Positions 18,359 to 26,863 of a stretch of 64,000 nucleotides of DNA are shown here, in pieces; within the stretch, counting starts at the first letter, position 1; every line of letters starts with the position of its first letter. The notes beneath the pieces were generated by a model, which did no database searches, was not told where the DNA came from, and saw nothing but the letters and a program-made list of their open reading frames with translations. The position numbers and the translations under genes are program-made. Source of the DNA: JANOZM01 sp031429355 (lineage in GTDB: Bacteria > Pseudomonadota > Gammaproteobacteria > Burkholderiales > Burkholderiaceae_E); contig JANOZM010000017.1 in the NCBI GenBank assembly GCA_031429355.1, positions 1 through 64,000 of the forward strand, read 5' to 3'.

Positions 18359-19425
18359 AATTCAAACCCCCTCATGGCCAAGCCACAAGCAATTAGGAGT
18401 GATGGTGCGTCCATGCGCAGCTGACGCTCGCGAATGTCTTTGCCAACTTCCATCCCTTGAAACGGGCTAAAAACTTCGGCAGGCACTCCAACTTTTGCTG
18501 AGATTGCTTCGGTAAGACCAGTCACTGATGACGATCCGCCTGCCACATAAATATGATCAACACGCGTGTAGGGAGTTGATGTGTAAAAGAACTGCAATGC
18601 TCGACTAATTTCATTAGCCGCTTGCTCTACAAACGGTTTAAGGACTTGGACAGCATAATTGTCGGGCAAGTCACCGCTACGTTTTTTTCCTTCAGCTTCC
18701 TCACTAACGATGCCGTAGGCTCGTACGATGTCTTGCGTTAGCTGAAGTCCACCAAAGGCCGACTGCCGCTCAAAAATTGTTTGTCCGTTTAAAGTCACCG
18801 CTAAACTAGTCAATGTTGAACCGATCTGAAACATTGCCAAAATTTGACCTTCGCCGTTGTCGGGCAGAAAGCTGGACACGTGATCGAGCGCAGTTCTTGC
18901 CGCAAAGGGCTCAACATCCATGACCATAGGCTTTAGACCGGCCATTTCAGCAACAGCAACCCTATCTTCAACTTTTTCTTTACGCGCTGCTGCAATCAGT
19001 ACATCAATGTCGTCTTCGCTATTGGCAGTGGGCCCCAAAATCTGGAAGTCCAAATTTACTTCATCGATTGGGAACGGTATGTATTGACTTGCCTCGGTTT
19101 CGACTTGACCCTCATAGTCTTCATCGCTTAATCCACGCGGCAGTGTGATTCGCTTGGTAATCACGGCTGTAGAAGGTAGAGCGATCGCCACTGTTTTCGT
19201 GCGACTACCCAGTTTTTTAAGTGCTCGATTTAGCGCCTCGGCCACCAATTCGGCGTTGTCGATGTTTCCGTCAACAATTGAGCCTTTTTCGATGTTTTCG
19301 ACCGCGTAGCGTTCTAGCCGCATGGGCGTTTTATCGCCCGCGACCAGCTCTACGACCTTAATAGTCGAGTTGCTAATGTCAATCCCTAGTAAGGGCTGAC
19401 TTTTTTTCTTCAGAAACGACGGCAT
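18355..19425 (-). CDS. pilM: Type IV pilus actin-like ATPase PilM
   Basis: A 356-residue cytoplasmic actin/FtsA-like protein that binds ATP and the PilN N-terminus. Phosphate-binding and adenosine motifs are visible: LLGIDISNSTIKVVEL near the start, MFQIGSTLTSLAVTLNG in the middle and HIYVAGGSSSVTGL near 295. The ATG at 19425 gives the canonical PilM start (PSFLKKKSQPLLGID); a TTG extension to 19455 is open but would add ten atypical residues. An AGGTGG sequence lies 16 nt upstream of the ATG, so a TTG four codons before it is also possible. First gene of the pil operon, divergent from PBP1A. Confidence 0.95.
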   Translation of the reverse strand: MPSFLKKKSQPLLGIDISNSTIKVVELVAGDKTPMRLERYAVENIEKGSIVDGNIDNAELVAEALNRALKKLGSRTKTVAIALPSTAVITKRITLPRGLSDEDYEGQVETEASQYIPFPIDEVNLDFQILGPTANSEDDIDVLIAAARKEKVEDRVAVAEMAGLKPMVMDVEPFAARTALDHVSSFLPDNGEGQILAMFQIGSTLTSLAVTLNGQTIFERQSAFGGLQLTQDIVRAYGIVSEEAEGKKRSGDLPDNYAVQVLKPFVEQAANEISRALQFFYTSTPYTRVDHIYVAGGSSSVTGLTEAISAKVGVPAEVFSPFQGMEVGKDIRERQLRMDAPSLLIACGLAMRGFEL

Positions 19426-19583
19426 TGTAAGAGCCAAGTGACCACCTAATAGCAAAAAGTCTTTAAAATATATGGGCTTACCGACGAATCTGATAATTTA
19501 CATGAGATGTTATCAATAAGCCTCTGTCCATGTAAAGCTTTTTATATCAATCAGTTGCGTCGTGGTTCCCCGTTCGTCGTTGC

Positions 19584-19641
19584 TTTTTGACCACTAGTCG
19601 ATCACTGCCTTTTTTCGACCATTGAGTAAATATTTTCGACC
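19584..19641. repeat. Three TTTT(C)GACC motifs in the pilM-ponA promoter region
   Basis: TTTTTGACCA (19584-19593), TTTTTCGACCA (19611-19621) and TTTTCGACC (19633-19641) are near-identical direct repeats, their GACC cores 28 and 21 bp apart, in the 255-bp divergent gap between pilM and ponA. They could bind a regulator of either gene. No known site matches confidently. Confidence 0.35.
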
Positions 19642-19680
19642 TTTTGTGCACAATTTCACGAGACTCACGCGTTCTTCATC

Positions 19681-22086
19681 GTGGCTCGCTATAATCAAAA
19701 AACAACAACTGCATTCCAACAGAGTTCGAACCAATTGAACAAAACTTTAAATTTGCGGCTAAGCCGACTCAACGAATTGGGCCAACGTCAAGACGGCTCG
19801 ATTTTGGCCAAATTGGGTATTGCGCTGATAGCGGTGCCCATTGTTGCCGTGCTTTCGGTCGTTTTATTGCTCGGATTGGCCACAATCTTGGCTAATGATC
19901 GCCTACCCTCAATGGATGTACTAGTCGACTACCGACCCAAGGTGCCTCTGCGGGTTTATACGGCGGACAACATCTTAATTGGTGAATTTGGCGAAGAACG
20001 GCGCTCGGTCGTCAAGTTTCAAGATGTTCCCCAGTCGCTTAAGCATGCCATTTTGGCTGCTGAGGACTCACGCTTTTTTGAACACTCGGGTATCGATCCA
20101 GTTGGTGTCTTGCGTGCAGCAATGAGCAACGTGACCAGTGGCGGACGAGGCCAAGGGGCCAGTACGATAACAATGCAATTAGCGCGCAACTTCTTTTTAT
20201 CTACAGAACGTACTTACACACGCAAGATCTATGAAATCTTGCTCGCATTGCGCATTGAGCAGAACCTATCCAAAGAACAAATCTTCGAGATTTATCTCAA
20301 CCAAATTTTTCTTGGCCAACGCGCCTATGGTTTTGGCGCTGCTGCACAAGCGTATTACGGTAAAGACCTTAAAGACATCAGCATCGGCGAAGCGGCCATG
20401 TTGGCTGGCTTGCCTAAGGCGCCTTCAGCTTACAACCCAGTGGTCAACCCCACTCGCGCGCGAACCCGCCAGCAATACATCCTAGAGCAGATGAAGCGGT
20501 TACGCTACATAACAGACGCGCAATACACAGCTGCTGCCAACGAAACACTACAAGTTAAAAAAGAATCCGCCGGTTACGTTGTTCAAGCGCCTTATGTTGC
20601 CGAGCTAGCCCGTCTCTTAGTTTTCGATCTGTTCAAAGAGGACACCTATAGCTCGGGGCTAAGCGTCTACACCACCATTATTGGCGACGAGCAAGCCGCA
20701 GCAAACGCGGCAGTTCGTTCTGGCGTTATCGATTACGACCGCAAATACGGTTATCGGGGACCCGAGGAGTTTGTAGTTCTTCCCGCCGACAAAGCCAAGC
20801 AAGAGGAGTTTATCGATGAAAAACTACGCGAATACCCCGATGCGGATGACTACATAGCCGGCGTAGTAGTAGAAGCCAACAGCCGCCTAGTTAGAGTTTC
20901 GCAAGGCAGTGGTATTGCAGTTATTGACATAACGGGCGACGGCTTACGGTTTGTTACTTCAGCCTTAGGCAGCAACGCTAGTGCCGAAAAACGTATTCGT
21001 GCAGGTGCAATTGTTCGCATCAATAAAAGCGCAAAAGGCTCTTGGGAATTGGTTCAATTACCCGAGGTTGAAGCCGCTTTGGTTGCCATCAATACAACCG
21101 ATGGCGCTGTACGTGCCATGGTTGGTGGCTTCGAATTTGGTCGCAATAAATTTAATCGTGTAACCCAAGCTTGGCGTCAGCCCGGCTCTACTTTTAAGCC
21201 CTTCATTTATTCAGCTGCCCTTGAAAAAGGCTTCATGACAACTACGCTTATTAACGATGCGCCAGTGTTTATCGATAGTGCATTAACGGGTGGTCAGCTA
21301 TGGGAACCCAAGAACTACGACGGACGTTTCGAAGGCGCTATGTCGATGCGCACTGGCTTGGCAAAATCTAAAAACATGGTGTCGATTCGGTTGCTGCAAT
21401 CGATTGGACCGCAGTTTGCACAAGACTACGTGGCGCGATTTGGGTTTGATGCCGAAAAGCATCCGCCTTACTTAACAATGGCCTTAGGGGCAGGTTCGGT
21501 GACCCCTTGGCAAATGGCTGGTGGCATTGCAGTGTTTGCCAATGGTGGTTTTAGTGTCGAACCTTATTTAGTCGCAAAAATTGTCGACGCGAACGGCAAA
21601 GTGCTTGCGCAAACCAAAGCACCGATTGCCGGCGACGAGAGCAAACGTGTGATCGATGCACGTAACGCATTTATTACCGACAGCATGTTGCGCACGGTTG
21701 TTAGCCGAGGCACTGCCGACAAAGCGCGCCAATTGCAACGCAAAGACGTCGCCGGAAAAACCGGAACCACGAACGACTCGCACGACGCTTGGTTCGCTGG
21801 TTACGCCGGTAAAATTGCCACTGTCACTTGGATGGGTTTTGATCAGCCACGCAAACTAGGCGAACGCGAAACCGGTGGCGGCTTAGCATTGCCTATTTGG
21901 TTAAAGTATATGCAACGCGCCTTAAAAGGTGTGCCTGAAGTCGTGCAGACAATGCCAGCAGGCATCGTGCAACAGGGCGATGAGTACTACTTTTCGGAAG
22001 CGCGCCCAGGTACTGGCGTGGGCACCTTAGGGGTTGAAGAGGTTCGCAGAGAAAAAACCGAAGAAGTGCGCGATCAAATTTTCTAA
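19681..22086 (+). CDS. mrcA: Penicillin-binding protein 1A
   Basis: An 801-residue bifunctional peptidoglycan synthase (class A PBP). After a basic cytoplasmic tail, one membrane helix lies at about 44-70. The GT51 glycosyltransferase domain has catalytic E128 in AAEDSRFFEHSGID and GASTITMQLARN. An OB-like insert precedes the transpeptidase domain with S503 in PGSTFKP, S563-K-N565 and K693-TGTTND. No ATG occurs before the membrane helix, so the GTG at 19681 is the sensible start, without a strong ribosome binding site. Divergent from pilM, as commonly seen in betaproteobacteria. Its 3' end overlaps the cyaY 3' end by 4 nt. The symbol ponA is also used. Confidence 0.96.
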   Translation: MARYNQKTTTAFQQSSNQLNKTLNLRLSRLNELGQRQDGSILAKLGIALIAVPIVAVLSVVLLLGLATILANDRLPSMDVLVDYRPKVPLRVYTADNILIGEFGEERRSVVKFQDVPQSLKHAILAAEDSRFFEHSGIDPVGVLRAAMSNVTSGGRGQGASTITMQLARNFFLSTERTYTRKIYEILLALRIEQNLSKEQIFEIYLNQIFLGQRAYGFGAAAQAYYGKDLKDISIGEAAMLAGLPKAPSAYNPVVNPTRARTRQQYILEQMKRLRYITDAQYTAAANETLQVKKESAGYVVQAPYVAELARLLVFDLFKEDTYSSGLSVYTTIIGDEQAAANAAVRSGVIDYDRKYGYRGPEEFVVLPADKAKQEEFIDEKLREYPDADDYIAGVVVEANSRLVRVSQGSGIAVIDITGDGLRFVTSALGSNASAEKRIRAGAIVRINKSAKGSWELVQLPEVEAALVAINTTDGAVRAMVGGFEFGRNKFNRVTQAWRQPGSTFKPFIYSAALEKGFMTTTLINDAPVFIDSALTGGQLWEPKNYDGRFEGAMSMRTGLAKSKNMVSIRLLQSIGPQFAQDYVARFGFDAEKHPPYLTMALGAGSVTPWQMAGGIAVFANGGFSVEPYLVAKIVDANGKVLAQTKAPIAGDESKRVIDARNAFITDSMLRTVVSRGTADKARQLQRKDVAGKTGTTNDSHDAWFAGYAGKIATVTWMGFDQPRKLGERETGGGLALPIWLKYMQRALKGVPEVVQTMPAGIVQQGDEYYFSEARPGTGVGTLGVEEVRREKTEEVRDQIF

Positions 22087-22436
22087 ATTTGAAAATTAAG
22101 GGCTTGGCCAGTTAGCTGGCTCAGGTCGCGCGACAACACTTGATTAAACGTTTGGTTAGACCGGGTATCGAGCCATTGCCCGCTTTGTGAAAGGGTATCT
22201 TGCCCAACAACTTTTAAGGGCGACCATTTAAAATGGTAGGCACCTAACTTAGAAGCCATCCACAGCTCTTGTACCGCTGCCTGAGCGTTTATTACCACGT
22301 GACCAACACCTTCAAGGTCGATGGTTAATACCTTACCGGTACGGGAACAATCGTGATCGACTGTGGTGGCTTCTAACGCGTCTTCCACTCGCGTCAAACA
22401 AGCGTCTACAAGCTCAATAAACTGACTTTCGGTCAT
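22083..22436 (-). CDS. cyaY: Iron-sulfur assembly protein CyaY (frataxin)
   Basis: A 117-residue bacterial frataxin, which binds iron and modulates IscS in Fe-S cluster assembly. It starts MTESQFIELVDACLTRVEDAL, an acidic first helix, followed by VLTIDLEGVGHVVINAQAAVQELWMAS and GAYHFKW, the family's beta-sheet signatures. It is slightly longer than the E. coli protein. It lies on the minus strand, tail-to-tail with PBP1A and head-to-head with a small lipoprotein gene 14 bp away, so the divergent promoters must overlap. Confidence 0.93.
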   Translation of the reverse strand: MTESQFIELVDACLTRVEDALEATTVDHDCSRTGKVLTIDLEGVGHVVINAQAAVQELWMASKLGAYHFKWSPLKVVGQDTLSQSGQWLDTRSNQTFNQVLSRDLSQLTGQALNFQI

Positions 22437-22450
22437 GCTAGACTCATTTT

Positions 22451-22612
22451 ATGAAAAATTCAGTGCTAAGAATACTCTCGATTTTACTCGCGGCAACCTT
22501 AATCGCCGGACCCTTAGCCGCCTGTGGGCGTAAAGGCCCGCTGACGCTTCCAAAGCAGCTTCCAAAACAGCTAACTAGTTTAAACAATTCAAACCATGTT
22601 TTCAGTACGTAA
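22451..22612 (+). CDS. lptM: LptM-like small lipoprotein
   Basis: A 53-residue ORF, too short for most ORF lists. ATG 22451 gives the signal peptide MKNSVLRILSILLAATLIAGP, lipobox LAAC (C25), and CGRKGPL immediately after, matching the CG-x-x-GPL signature of LptM (formerly YifL). LptM helps the LPS transporter LptD mature. The stop is TAA at 22610-22612, so its 3' end overlaps the lysA start by 17 nt. The lptM-lysA pairing upstream of or beside cyaY is conserved in many proteobacteria. The tail with PKQLPKQL is low complexity. Confidence 0.85.
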   Translation: MKNSVLRILSILLAATLIAGPLAACGRKGPLTLPKQLPKQLTSLNNSNHVFST

Positions 22613-23891
22613 CCAATCGCTGCATTGCGAAGAAGTAGACCTAACGCAATTGGCCCAACAATTCGGCACCCCGCTGTATGTTTACTCGCGCAACATGATC
22701 GAACAAGCGTACCTAGAATTTGCCAATGCCGGTAAAGAATTTAACGTATTGTTTTGTTTTGGGATGAAAGCTAATAGCAATTTGTCAGTCTTAAGCTGCC
22801 TCGAACAACTAGGTGCAGGTTTCGATATCGTTTCCGGTGGCGAACTCGAGCGTGTCTTGCGGGCCGGGGCGAACCCTAAAAAAATTGTGTTCTCTGGCGT
22901 CGGCAAATCAGCCGAAGAAATTGCTCAGGGTTTGGCTGCAGGCATCAAGTGCTTTAACGTTGAAAGCGAAGCTGAACTCGACCGAATTCAAGAAGTGGCG
23001 CAACGCCTTAACAAAACTGCTGCAATTTCATTGCGCGTTAATCCCAACGTCGATGCTGGAACCCACCCCTACATTTCCACAGGCTTAAAAGAAAATAAGT
23101 TCGGTGTCGAATACGAACGCGCATTAGCCGTGTATGCCTACGCTAAAACCTTACCTAACCTAGCCATCGAGGGAATTGATTGCCATATCGGTTCACAAAT
23201 TACCGAAATTGCGCCTTTCATCGCGGCCATGCATAAAGTGGTTGATCTGTATGACGCGTTGGGCCAGCAAGGCATTCATTTGCATCACATCGATCTTGGC
23301 GGCGGCCTCGGCATCGACTACAACGGCGAAACACCACCAGAGCGCGCTGTGTTTATCGATGCCGTTTTTACAGCGCTCGAAACCCGTGGGATCGACGCGT
23401 ATAAAAACAAAACGACTGGCGGGAAAAAAGTAGAAATAGTTTTTGAATTTGGCCGGTCACTTGTTGGCAACGCCGGTGTGCTACTTACCAAAGTAGAGTA
23501 CCTGAAGAAAAACGGCGAAAAGAATTTTGCGGTTGTTGATGCAGCAATGAATGATTTATTGCGCCCTACTTTGTACCAAGCGTTTCATCGGATCGAGCCC
23601 GTTACACAACTCGATTGTGAAGAAAAAATTTACGATGTTGTTGGGCCAGTCTGCGAGAGCGGCGACTGGTTAGGCAAAGCCCGTAGTTTAAAAATACAGC
23701 AGCACAGCTTGCTCGCTATTCGTAGCGCAGGCGCATACGGAATCGGCATGAGCTCGAACTACAACACACGCAATCGTGCTGCCGAAATATTGGTTAGCGG
23801 TTCTAGTGCAACGTTAATTCGTAAGCGCGAAACATTTGATCATCAGTTATCGCTAGAGACTGACGGCTTAGCTAGTTTAAAAAAGCTATAA
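22596..23891 (+). CDS. lysA: Diaminopimelate decarboxylase
   Basis: A 431-residue PLP enzyme that decarboxylates meso-diaminopimelate to lysine, the last step of the pathway. K58 in FGMKANSN is the PLP lysine. HIGSQI, the glycine-rich phosphate-binding LGGGLGIDYNG, EFGRSLVGNAG and the second-subunit cysteine in GPVCESGDWLG are all present, as is the C-terminal AGAYG. The start overlaps the LptM-like gene by 17 nt in a different frame, which suggests translational coupling. A loop KNKTTGGKKVEIVFE precedes the EFGR motif. Confidence 0.97.
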   Translation: MFSVRNQSLHCEEVDLTQLAQQFGTPLYVYSRNMIEQAYLEFANAGKEFNVLFCFGMKANSNLSVLSCLEQLGAGFDIVSGGELERVLRAGANPKKIVFSGVGKSAEEIAQGLAAGIKCFNVESEAELDRIQEVAQRLNKTAAISLRVNPNVDAGTHPYISTGLKENKFGVEYERALAVYAYAKTLPNLAIEGIDCHIGSQITEIAPFIAAMHKVVDLYDALGQQGIHLHHIDLGGGLGIDYNGETPPERAVFIDAVFTALETRGIDAYKNKTTGGKKVEIVFEFGRSLVGNAGVLLTKVEYLKKNGEKNFAVVDAAMNDLLRPTLYQAFHRIEPVTQLDCEEKIYDVVGPVCESGDWLGKARSLKIQQHSLLAIRSAGAYGIGMSSNYNTRNRAAEILVSGSSATLIRKRETFDHQLSLETDGLASLKKL

Positions 23892-23937
23892 AAATAGCCG
23901 TTCAGCAAATCTTGCGCCGCAGGAGTAGAATTCAGTG

Positions 23938-24249
23938 ATGACTGATACGCCCCTACTTCGTTTGCTGGCTTGCAAATATGTCTGGTGGAAAACACCTGAC
24001 GAGTCTTTGCGCTTTCCGCAGCGTGTTATTGCGCAAGTGATGAATATTGGAGACTACGACGATGTGCAGGCTATGGTGCGTGACCAAACTGAATTGGCAT
24101 TGACACAAACGCTATTGGCTGCTGAGGCTGGACAATTTAATCCGAAATCTTGGAGTTATTGGCACTATCGCCTCGGACTTTGTCAAATTGATAAAGTACC
24201 TGCTTTGCCATCGCGTAAATTTGAGGCTATTGACAATGTTCGAGGCTAA
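23938..24249 (+). CDS. Small partner protein of an AbiEii-type nucleotidyltransferase
   Basis: A 103-residue soluble protein starting MTDTPLLRLLACKYVWWKTP, with IAQVMNIGDYDDVQ in the middle and SWSYWHYRLGL near the end. An alternative GTG start lies one codon upstream; AGGAG is 8-12 nt away from either. I recognise no named domain, but small proteins with this K-Y-V-W-W-K-T-P-x-E pattern occur next to nucleotidyltransferase-fold AbiEii-like genes. Here the end overlaps that gene's start by 14 nt, so the two are coupled. By position it could be the antitoxin half of a toxin-antitoxin-like pair. That role is inference. Confidence 0.7.
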   Translation: MTDTPLLRLLACKYVWWKTPDESLRFPQRVIAQVMNIGDYDDVQAMVRDQTELALTQTLLAAEAGQFNPKSWSYWHYRLGLCQIDKVPALPSRKFEAIDNVRG

Positions 24250-24901
24250 GCTCGATATCTTGCCTCCAGCGCAAAGAAAGTTATGGCCCAAATTGTCCTT
24301 TACTGTGCCTTTGGGTTTCACGCTTTTTGGAGGTACCGCAATAGCGGTTCAAATTGGACATAGAATTTCTGTCGATTTTGATTTTTTTCGCTCGGAGCCA
24401 CTTTCTAAAACCCAATTATTTAGTTCTGCCCCCTTTTTGTCAGGGGGCACGGTCATTCAAGACGAAATAAATAGCCTAACGATTCTAATTGCCGATCGTG
24501 ATAACCCAGACATGACCGTTAAAATTTCATTTTTTGGGCTGGTTGATTTTGAAACTTATGAGCCTTCGGATACCACTTCCGACGGGGTACTAAAAGTTGC
24601 TTCTTTGAATGATCTTTTAGCTACGAAACTAAAGGTAGTCCTTCAAAGAGCGGAAGCGAAAGACTATATCGATATCGCCGCACTAATTGGCGCCGACGTC
24701 GATTTGGCAAAGGGTTTAGCAATTGCTAAGCAAATGTTCGCGCCAGGTTTTCAGCCTAGTGAAAGCCTAAAAGCATTAAGCTATTTCGGCGATGGTGATC
24801 TGAGCACCCTCTCAAACCAAGTGCGTTTTACTCTAATAAGTGCCGTGGCAAACGTACGAGAGTTGCCAGACGTGGTTCTGGTAAAGCGACAGCTAGGCTG
24901 A
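24236..24901 (+). CDS. AbiEii-type nucleotidyltransferase, putative toxin
   Basis: A 221-residue protein with the nucleotidyltransferase fold of the AbiEii/DUF1814 family: G32-G33-T34 (LFGGTAIAVQIGHR), then S-V-D47-F-D49-FF, the metal-binding aspartates, and the later block LATKLKVVLQRAEAKDYIDI. Characterised AbiEii-like enzymes act as type IV or related toxins that modify tRNA with nucleotides. The ATG at 24236 is preferred to an upstream TTG because it begins at the family's normal N-terminus and overlaps the partner gene by 14 nt. It is followed by IS91-type transposase debris, consistent with a mobile origin. Confidence 0.82.
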   Translation: MFEAKLDILPPAQRKLWPKLSFTVPLGFTLFGGTAIAVQIGHRISVDFDFFRSEPLSKTQLFSSAPFLSGGTVIQDEINSLTILIADRDNPDMTVKISFFGLVDFETYEPSDTTSDGVLKVASLNDLLATKLKVVLQRAEAKDYIDIAALIGADVDLAKGLAIAKQMFAPGFQPSESLKALSYFGDGDLSTLSNQVRFTLISAVANVRELPDVVLVKRQLG

Positions 24902-24929
24902 CACAAGTGGGCGTCGCACCCGATGGACT

Positions 24930-25107
24930 TCAGGCAGTTAGTGGCGTTGCTTCGTGAAAGTGAACGCCCTCATTCCATGTTTCAAACACCACATCGATAA
25001 CGCAAACATGAACGTCGTACCGGTGCAATCGGAAATACATGTTCAACTAAATGCGCTGCCGTTTCATTCATGCGCCGCGCGCAAAGCCATGTGCAAATAC
25101 CCCGCAC
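24930..25107 (-). pseudogene. IS91-type transposase relic with internal deletion
   Basis: Two adjacent pieces in different frames resemble the transposase of IS91/IS801-like elements. The first (25107 downward) reads RGICTWLCARRMNETAAH followed by LVEHVFPIAPVR, like the zinc-ribbon segment CPSCGARRMAETAAHLV of the family. The second (25019 to the TGA at 24930) reads DVHVCVIDVVFE followed by GVHFHEATPLTA, like the catalytic-region phrase HFHVCVIDGVFE. About a hundred residues normally separating them are missing, and the frame changes. This is dead sequence. Family assignment is by eye. Confidence 0.65.
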
Positions 25108-25133
25108 TCTAACTTGATCTTAAAAACTCGTAG

Positions 25134-25760
25134 CTATTTGTTACGCCGGCTTCGCCAAATGCGCCAACCTAATAAGCCAGCAACAATTACACCGTAAATT
25201 ACTGGCTGCGTAACATCACGTTTTACTAACCAGTAGTAGTGCAGCACGCCGAGACAAGCCACTACGTAGACCAGTTGATGCAAGCGCATCCAATTGCGCC
25301 CCAATCTTTTCATCATTGCCTTGGTCGAGGTAAGCGCCAAGGGTGTCAACAAAATAACGGCCAACATACCCACGGTAATAAACGGACGTTTAATGACATC
25401 TTTAATCATGTCCGATAGATCAAACCACTGATCAAACCAGACCCAAGTGCTCATGTGCAACAACGCATAAAAAAATGCAAACAATCCTATCGGTCGGCGT
25501 AGTTGCGCCAGCCAATGCGCTTGGGTCATTACCCTTAGTGGAGTTACCGCTAAAGTGCAGCACAAAAATACCAAAGTCCAAGTGCCCGTCGACCGAGTAA
25601 TTAACTCGATTGGGTGCGTACCTAGCTGGTCGGTAAACGCGCCAATCACCAAACGCGCTAAGGGCAGCAAACAAAGCAGCCACAGGAGCACTTTTACTTT
25701 AGTGACCGCCGTTACATCCAGTCTGCGCCAATTGGTTGGCGTTGCCGAAATCGTATTCAC
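25134..25760 (-). CDS. msrQ: Heme-binding membrane subunit MsrQ
   Basis: A 208-residue inner-membrane b-type heme protein (ferric reductase-like fold, also called YedZ) that passes quinol electrons to the periplasmic methionine sulfoxide reductase MsrP. About six hydrophobic segments are present, with conserved histidines in YALLHMSTWVW and in RLHQLVYVVACLGVLHYYW, and LGRNWMRLHQ as the family phrase. It follows msrP by 30 bp in the same direction. The C-terminus is basic (WRSRRNK). Confidence 0.93.
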   Translation of the reverse strand: MNTISATPTNWRRLDVTAVTKVKVLLWLLCLLPLARLVIGAFTDQLGTHPIELITRSTGTWTLVFLCCTLAVTPLRVMTQAHWLAQLRRPIGLFAFFYALLHMSTWVWFDQWFDLSDMIKDVIKRPFITVGMLAVILLTPLALTSTKAMMKRLGRNWMRLHQLVYVVACLGVLHYYWLVKRDVTQPVIYGVIVAGLLGWRIWRSRRNK

Positions 25761-25790
25761 AAATGCGTGTGTATTTTTTTGATCGTCCGA

Positions 25791-26759
25791 TTAAAAGAAC
25801 TTTTTCATGTCCATGCCTTGATAAAGGCTAGCCACTTGTTCTGAGTAACCATTGAACATCAATGTCTTACGTTTGCGTTGCAAGAAACCATCTTGTCCAA
25901 TCCGGCGCTCGGTGGCTTGGGACCAACGCGGATGATCAACGTCCGGGTTTACGTTCGAGAAAAAGCCGTATTCGCTAGGACCGGATTTATTCCAACTGGT
26001 CAATGGTTGCTTTTCGACGAAACGAATCTTGACTAGCGATTTACCGCTTTTAAATCCATATTTCCAAGGCACAACTAAGCGCACAGGTGCACCATTTTGA
26101 TTGGGCAGCACTTCGCCATACAAACCAAGCCCTAGCAGCGTTAAGGGGTTCATAGCCTCGTCCATTCGCAGGCCTTCGACATACGGCCAGTCAAGCACAG
26201 GGCTGCGCAGACCGGGCATTTGTTTACGGTCACTAAGGGTTACAAACTCTAGGTATTTCGCATTGCCCGTTGGCTCTACTTTTTTAATGAGTTCGGACAA
26301 AGCAAAACCGACCCAAGGAATCACCATCGACCAGCCTTCAACACAGCGCATCCGATAAATACGCTCTTCTAAGGGAGCCAACTTGAGCAGCTCTTCGATA
26401 CCAATAGTTTGGGGTTTGTTAACAGCCCCTTCAATGGTTACCGTCCAGGGTTTAGTTTTTAAAGAACCCGCATATTTTGCAGGGTCGTCTTTATCGACAC
26501 CAAACTCATAAAAGTTGTTGTAAGTCGAAACGTCTTTGTATGGGGTCGATGGTTCGTTAGCCGAAACTAAACCAAAGCTCGAACCCGGCTTGGTGGTTAG
26601 TTTTTGATTGCCCGCTGTTTGCGCTTGCAGCAAAGCTGGAGGCACAAAAGCCAAGCCCGCTGCCATTGCTTGCAAAATTAAACGCCGCTGTCCAACAAGG
26701 CCAGCCGGCGTAATCTCTGAAGCATTAGGAACATCAAAGCGTTTCTTAAGCAGCAACAT
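25791..26759 (-). CDS. msrP: Protein-methionine-sulfoxide reductase catalytic subunit MsrP
   Basis: A 322-residue molybdenum-cofactor enzyme (YedY) that repairs oxidised methionine in periplasmic proteins. A Tat signal is visible: R25-R26 in GQRRLILQAM, a hydrophobic stretch, and cleavage after about LLQA. The Mo-ligand cysteine is C139 in YRMRCVEGWSMVIPW. Later blocks PVRLVVPWKYGFKSGKSLVKI and GFFSNVNPDVDHPRWSQATERRIG are the sulfite-oxidase-fold signatures. Length is normal. First gene of msrPQ. Confidence 0.96.
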   Translation of the reverse strand: MLLLKKRFDVPNASEITPAGLVGQRRLILQAMAAGLAFVPPALLQAQTAGNQKLTTKPGSSFGLVSANEPSTPYKDVSTYNNFYEFGVDKDDPAKYAGSLKTKPWTVTIEGAVNKPQTIGIEELLKLAPLEERIYRMRCVEGWSMVIPWVGFALSELIKKVEPTGNAKYLEFVTLSDRKQMPGLRSPVLDWPYVEGLRMDEAMNPLTLLGLGLYGEVLPNQNGAPVRLVVPWKYGFKSGKSLVKIRFVEKQPLTSWNKSGPSEYGFFSNVNPDVDHPRWSQATERRIGQDGFLQRKRKTLMFNGYSEQVASLYQGMDMKKFF

Positions 26760-26778
26760 AGCGGGTGTCTTTCGTTAT

Positions 26779-26856
26779 CGGTTAGGGCTGGCGAATAGAT
26801 ATTAAATCTTTTGCCTAGCATACATCCATCGCAGGCGATTCTGTACACCCTAACCG
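26779..26856. repeat. 9-bp inverted repeat between msrP and ccsA
   Basis: CGGTTAGGG (26779-26787) and CCCTAACCG (26848-26856) are perfect inverted copies 60 bp apart in the 104-bp gap between ccsA and msrP. The sequence between is AT-rich. This could be a regulator site pair for msrPQ or chance. Confidence 0.3.
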
Positions 26857-26863
26857 TTCGAGC

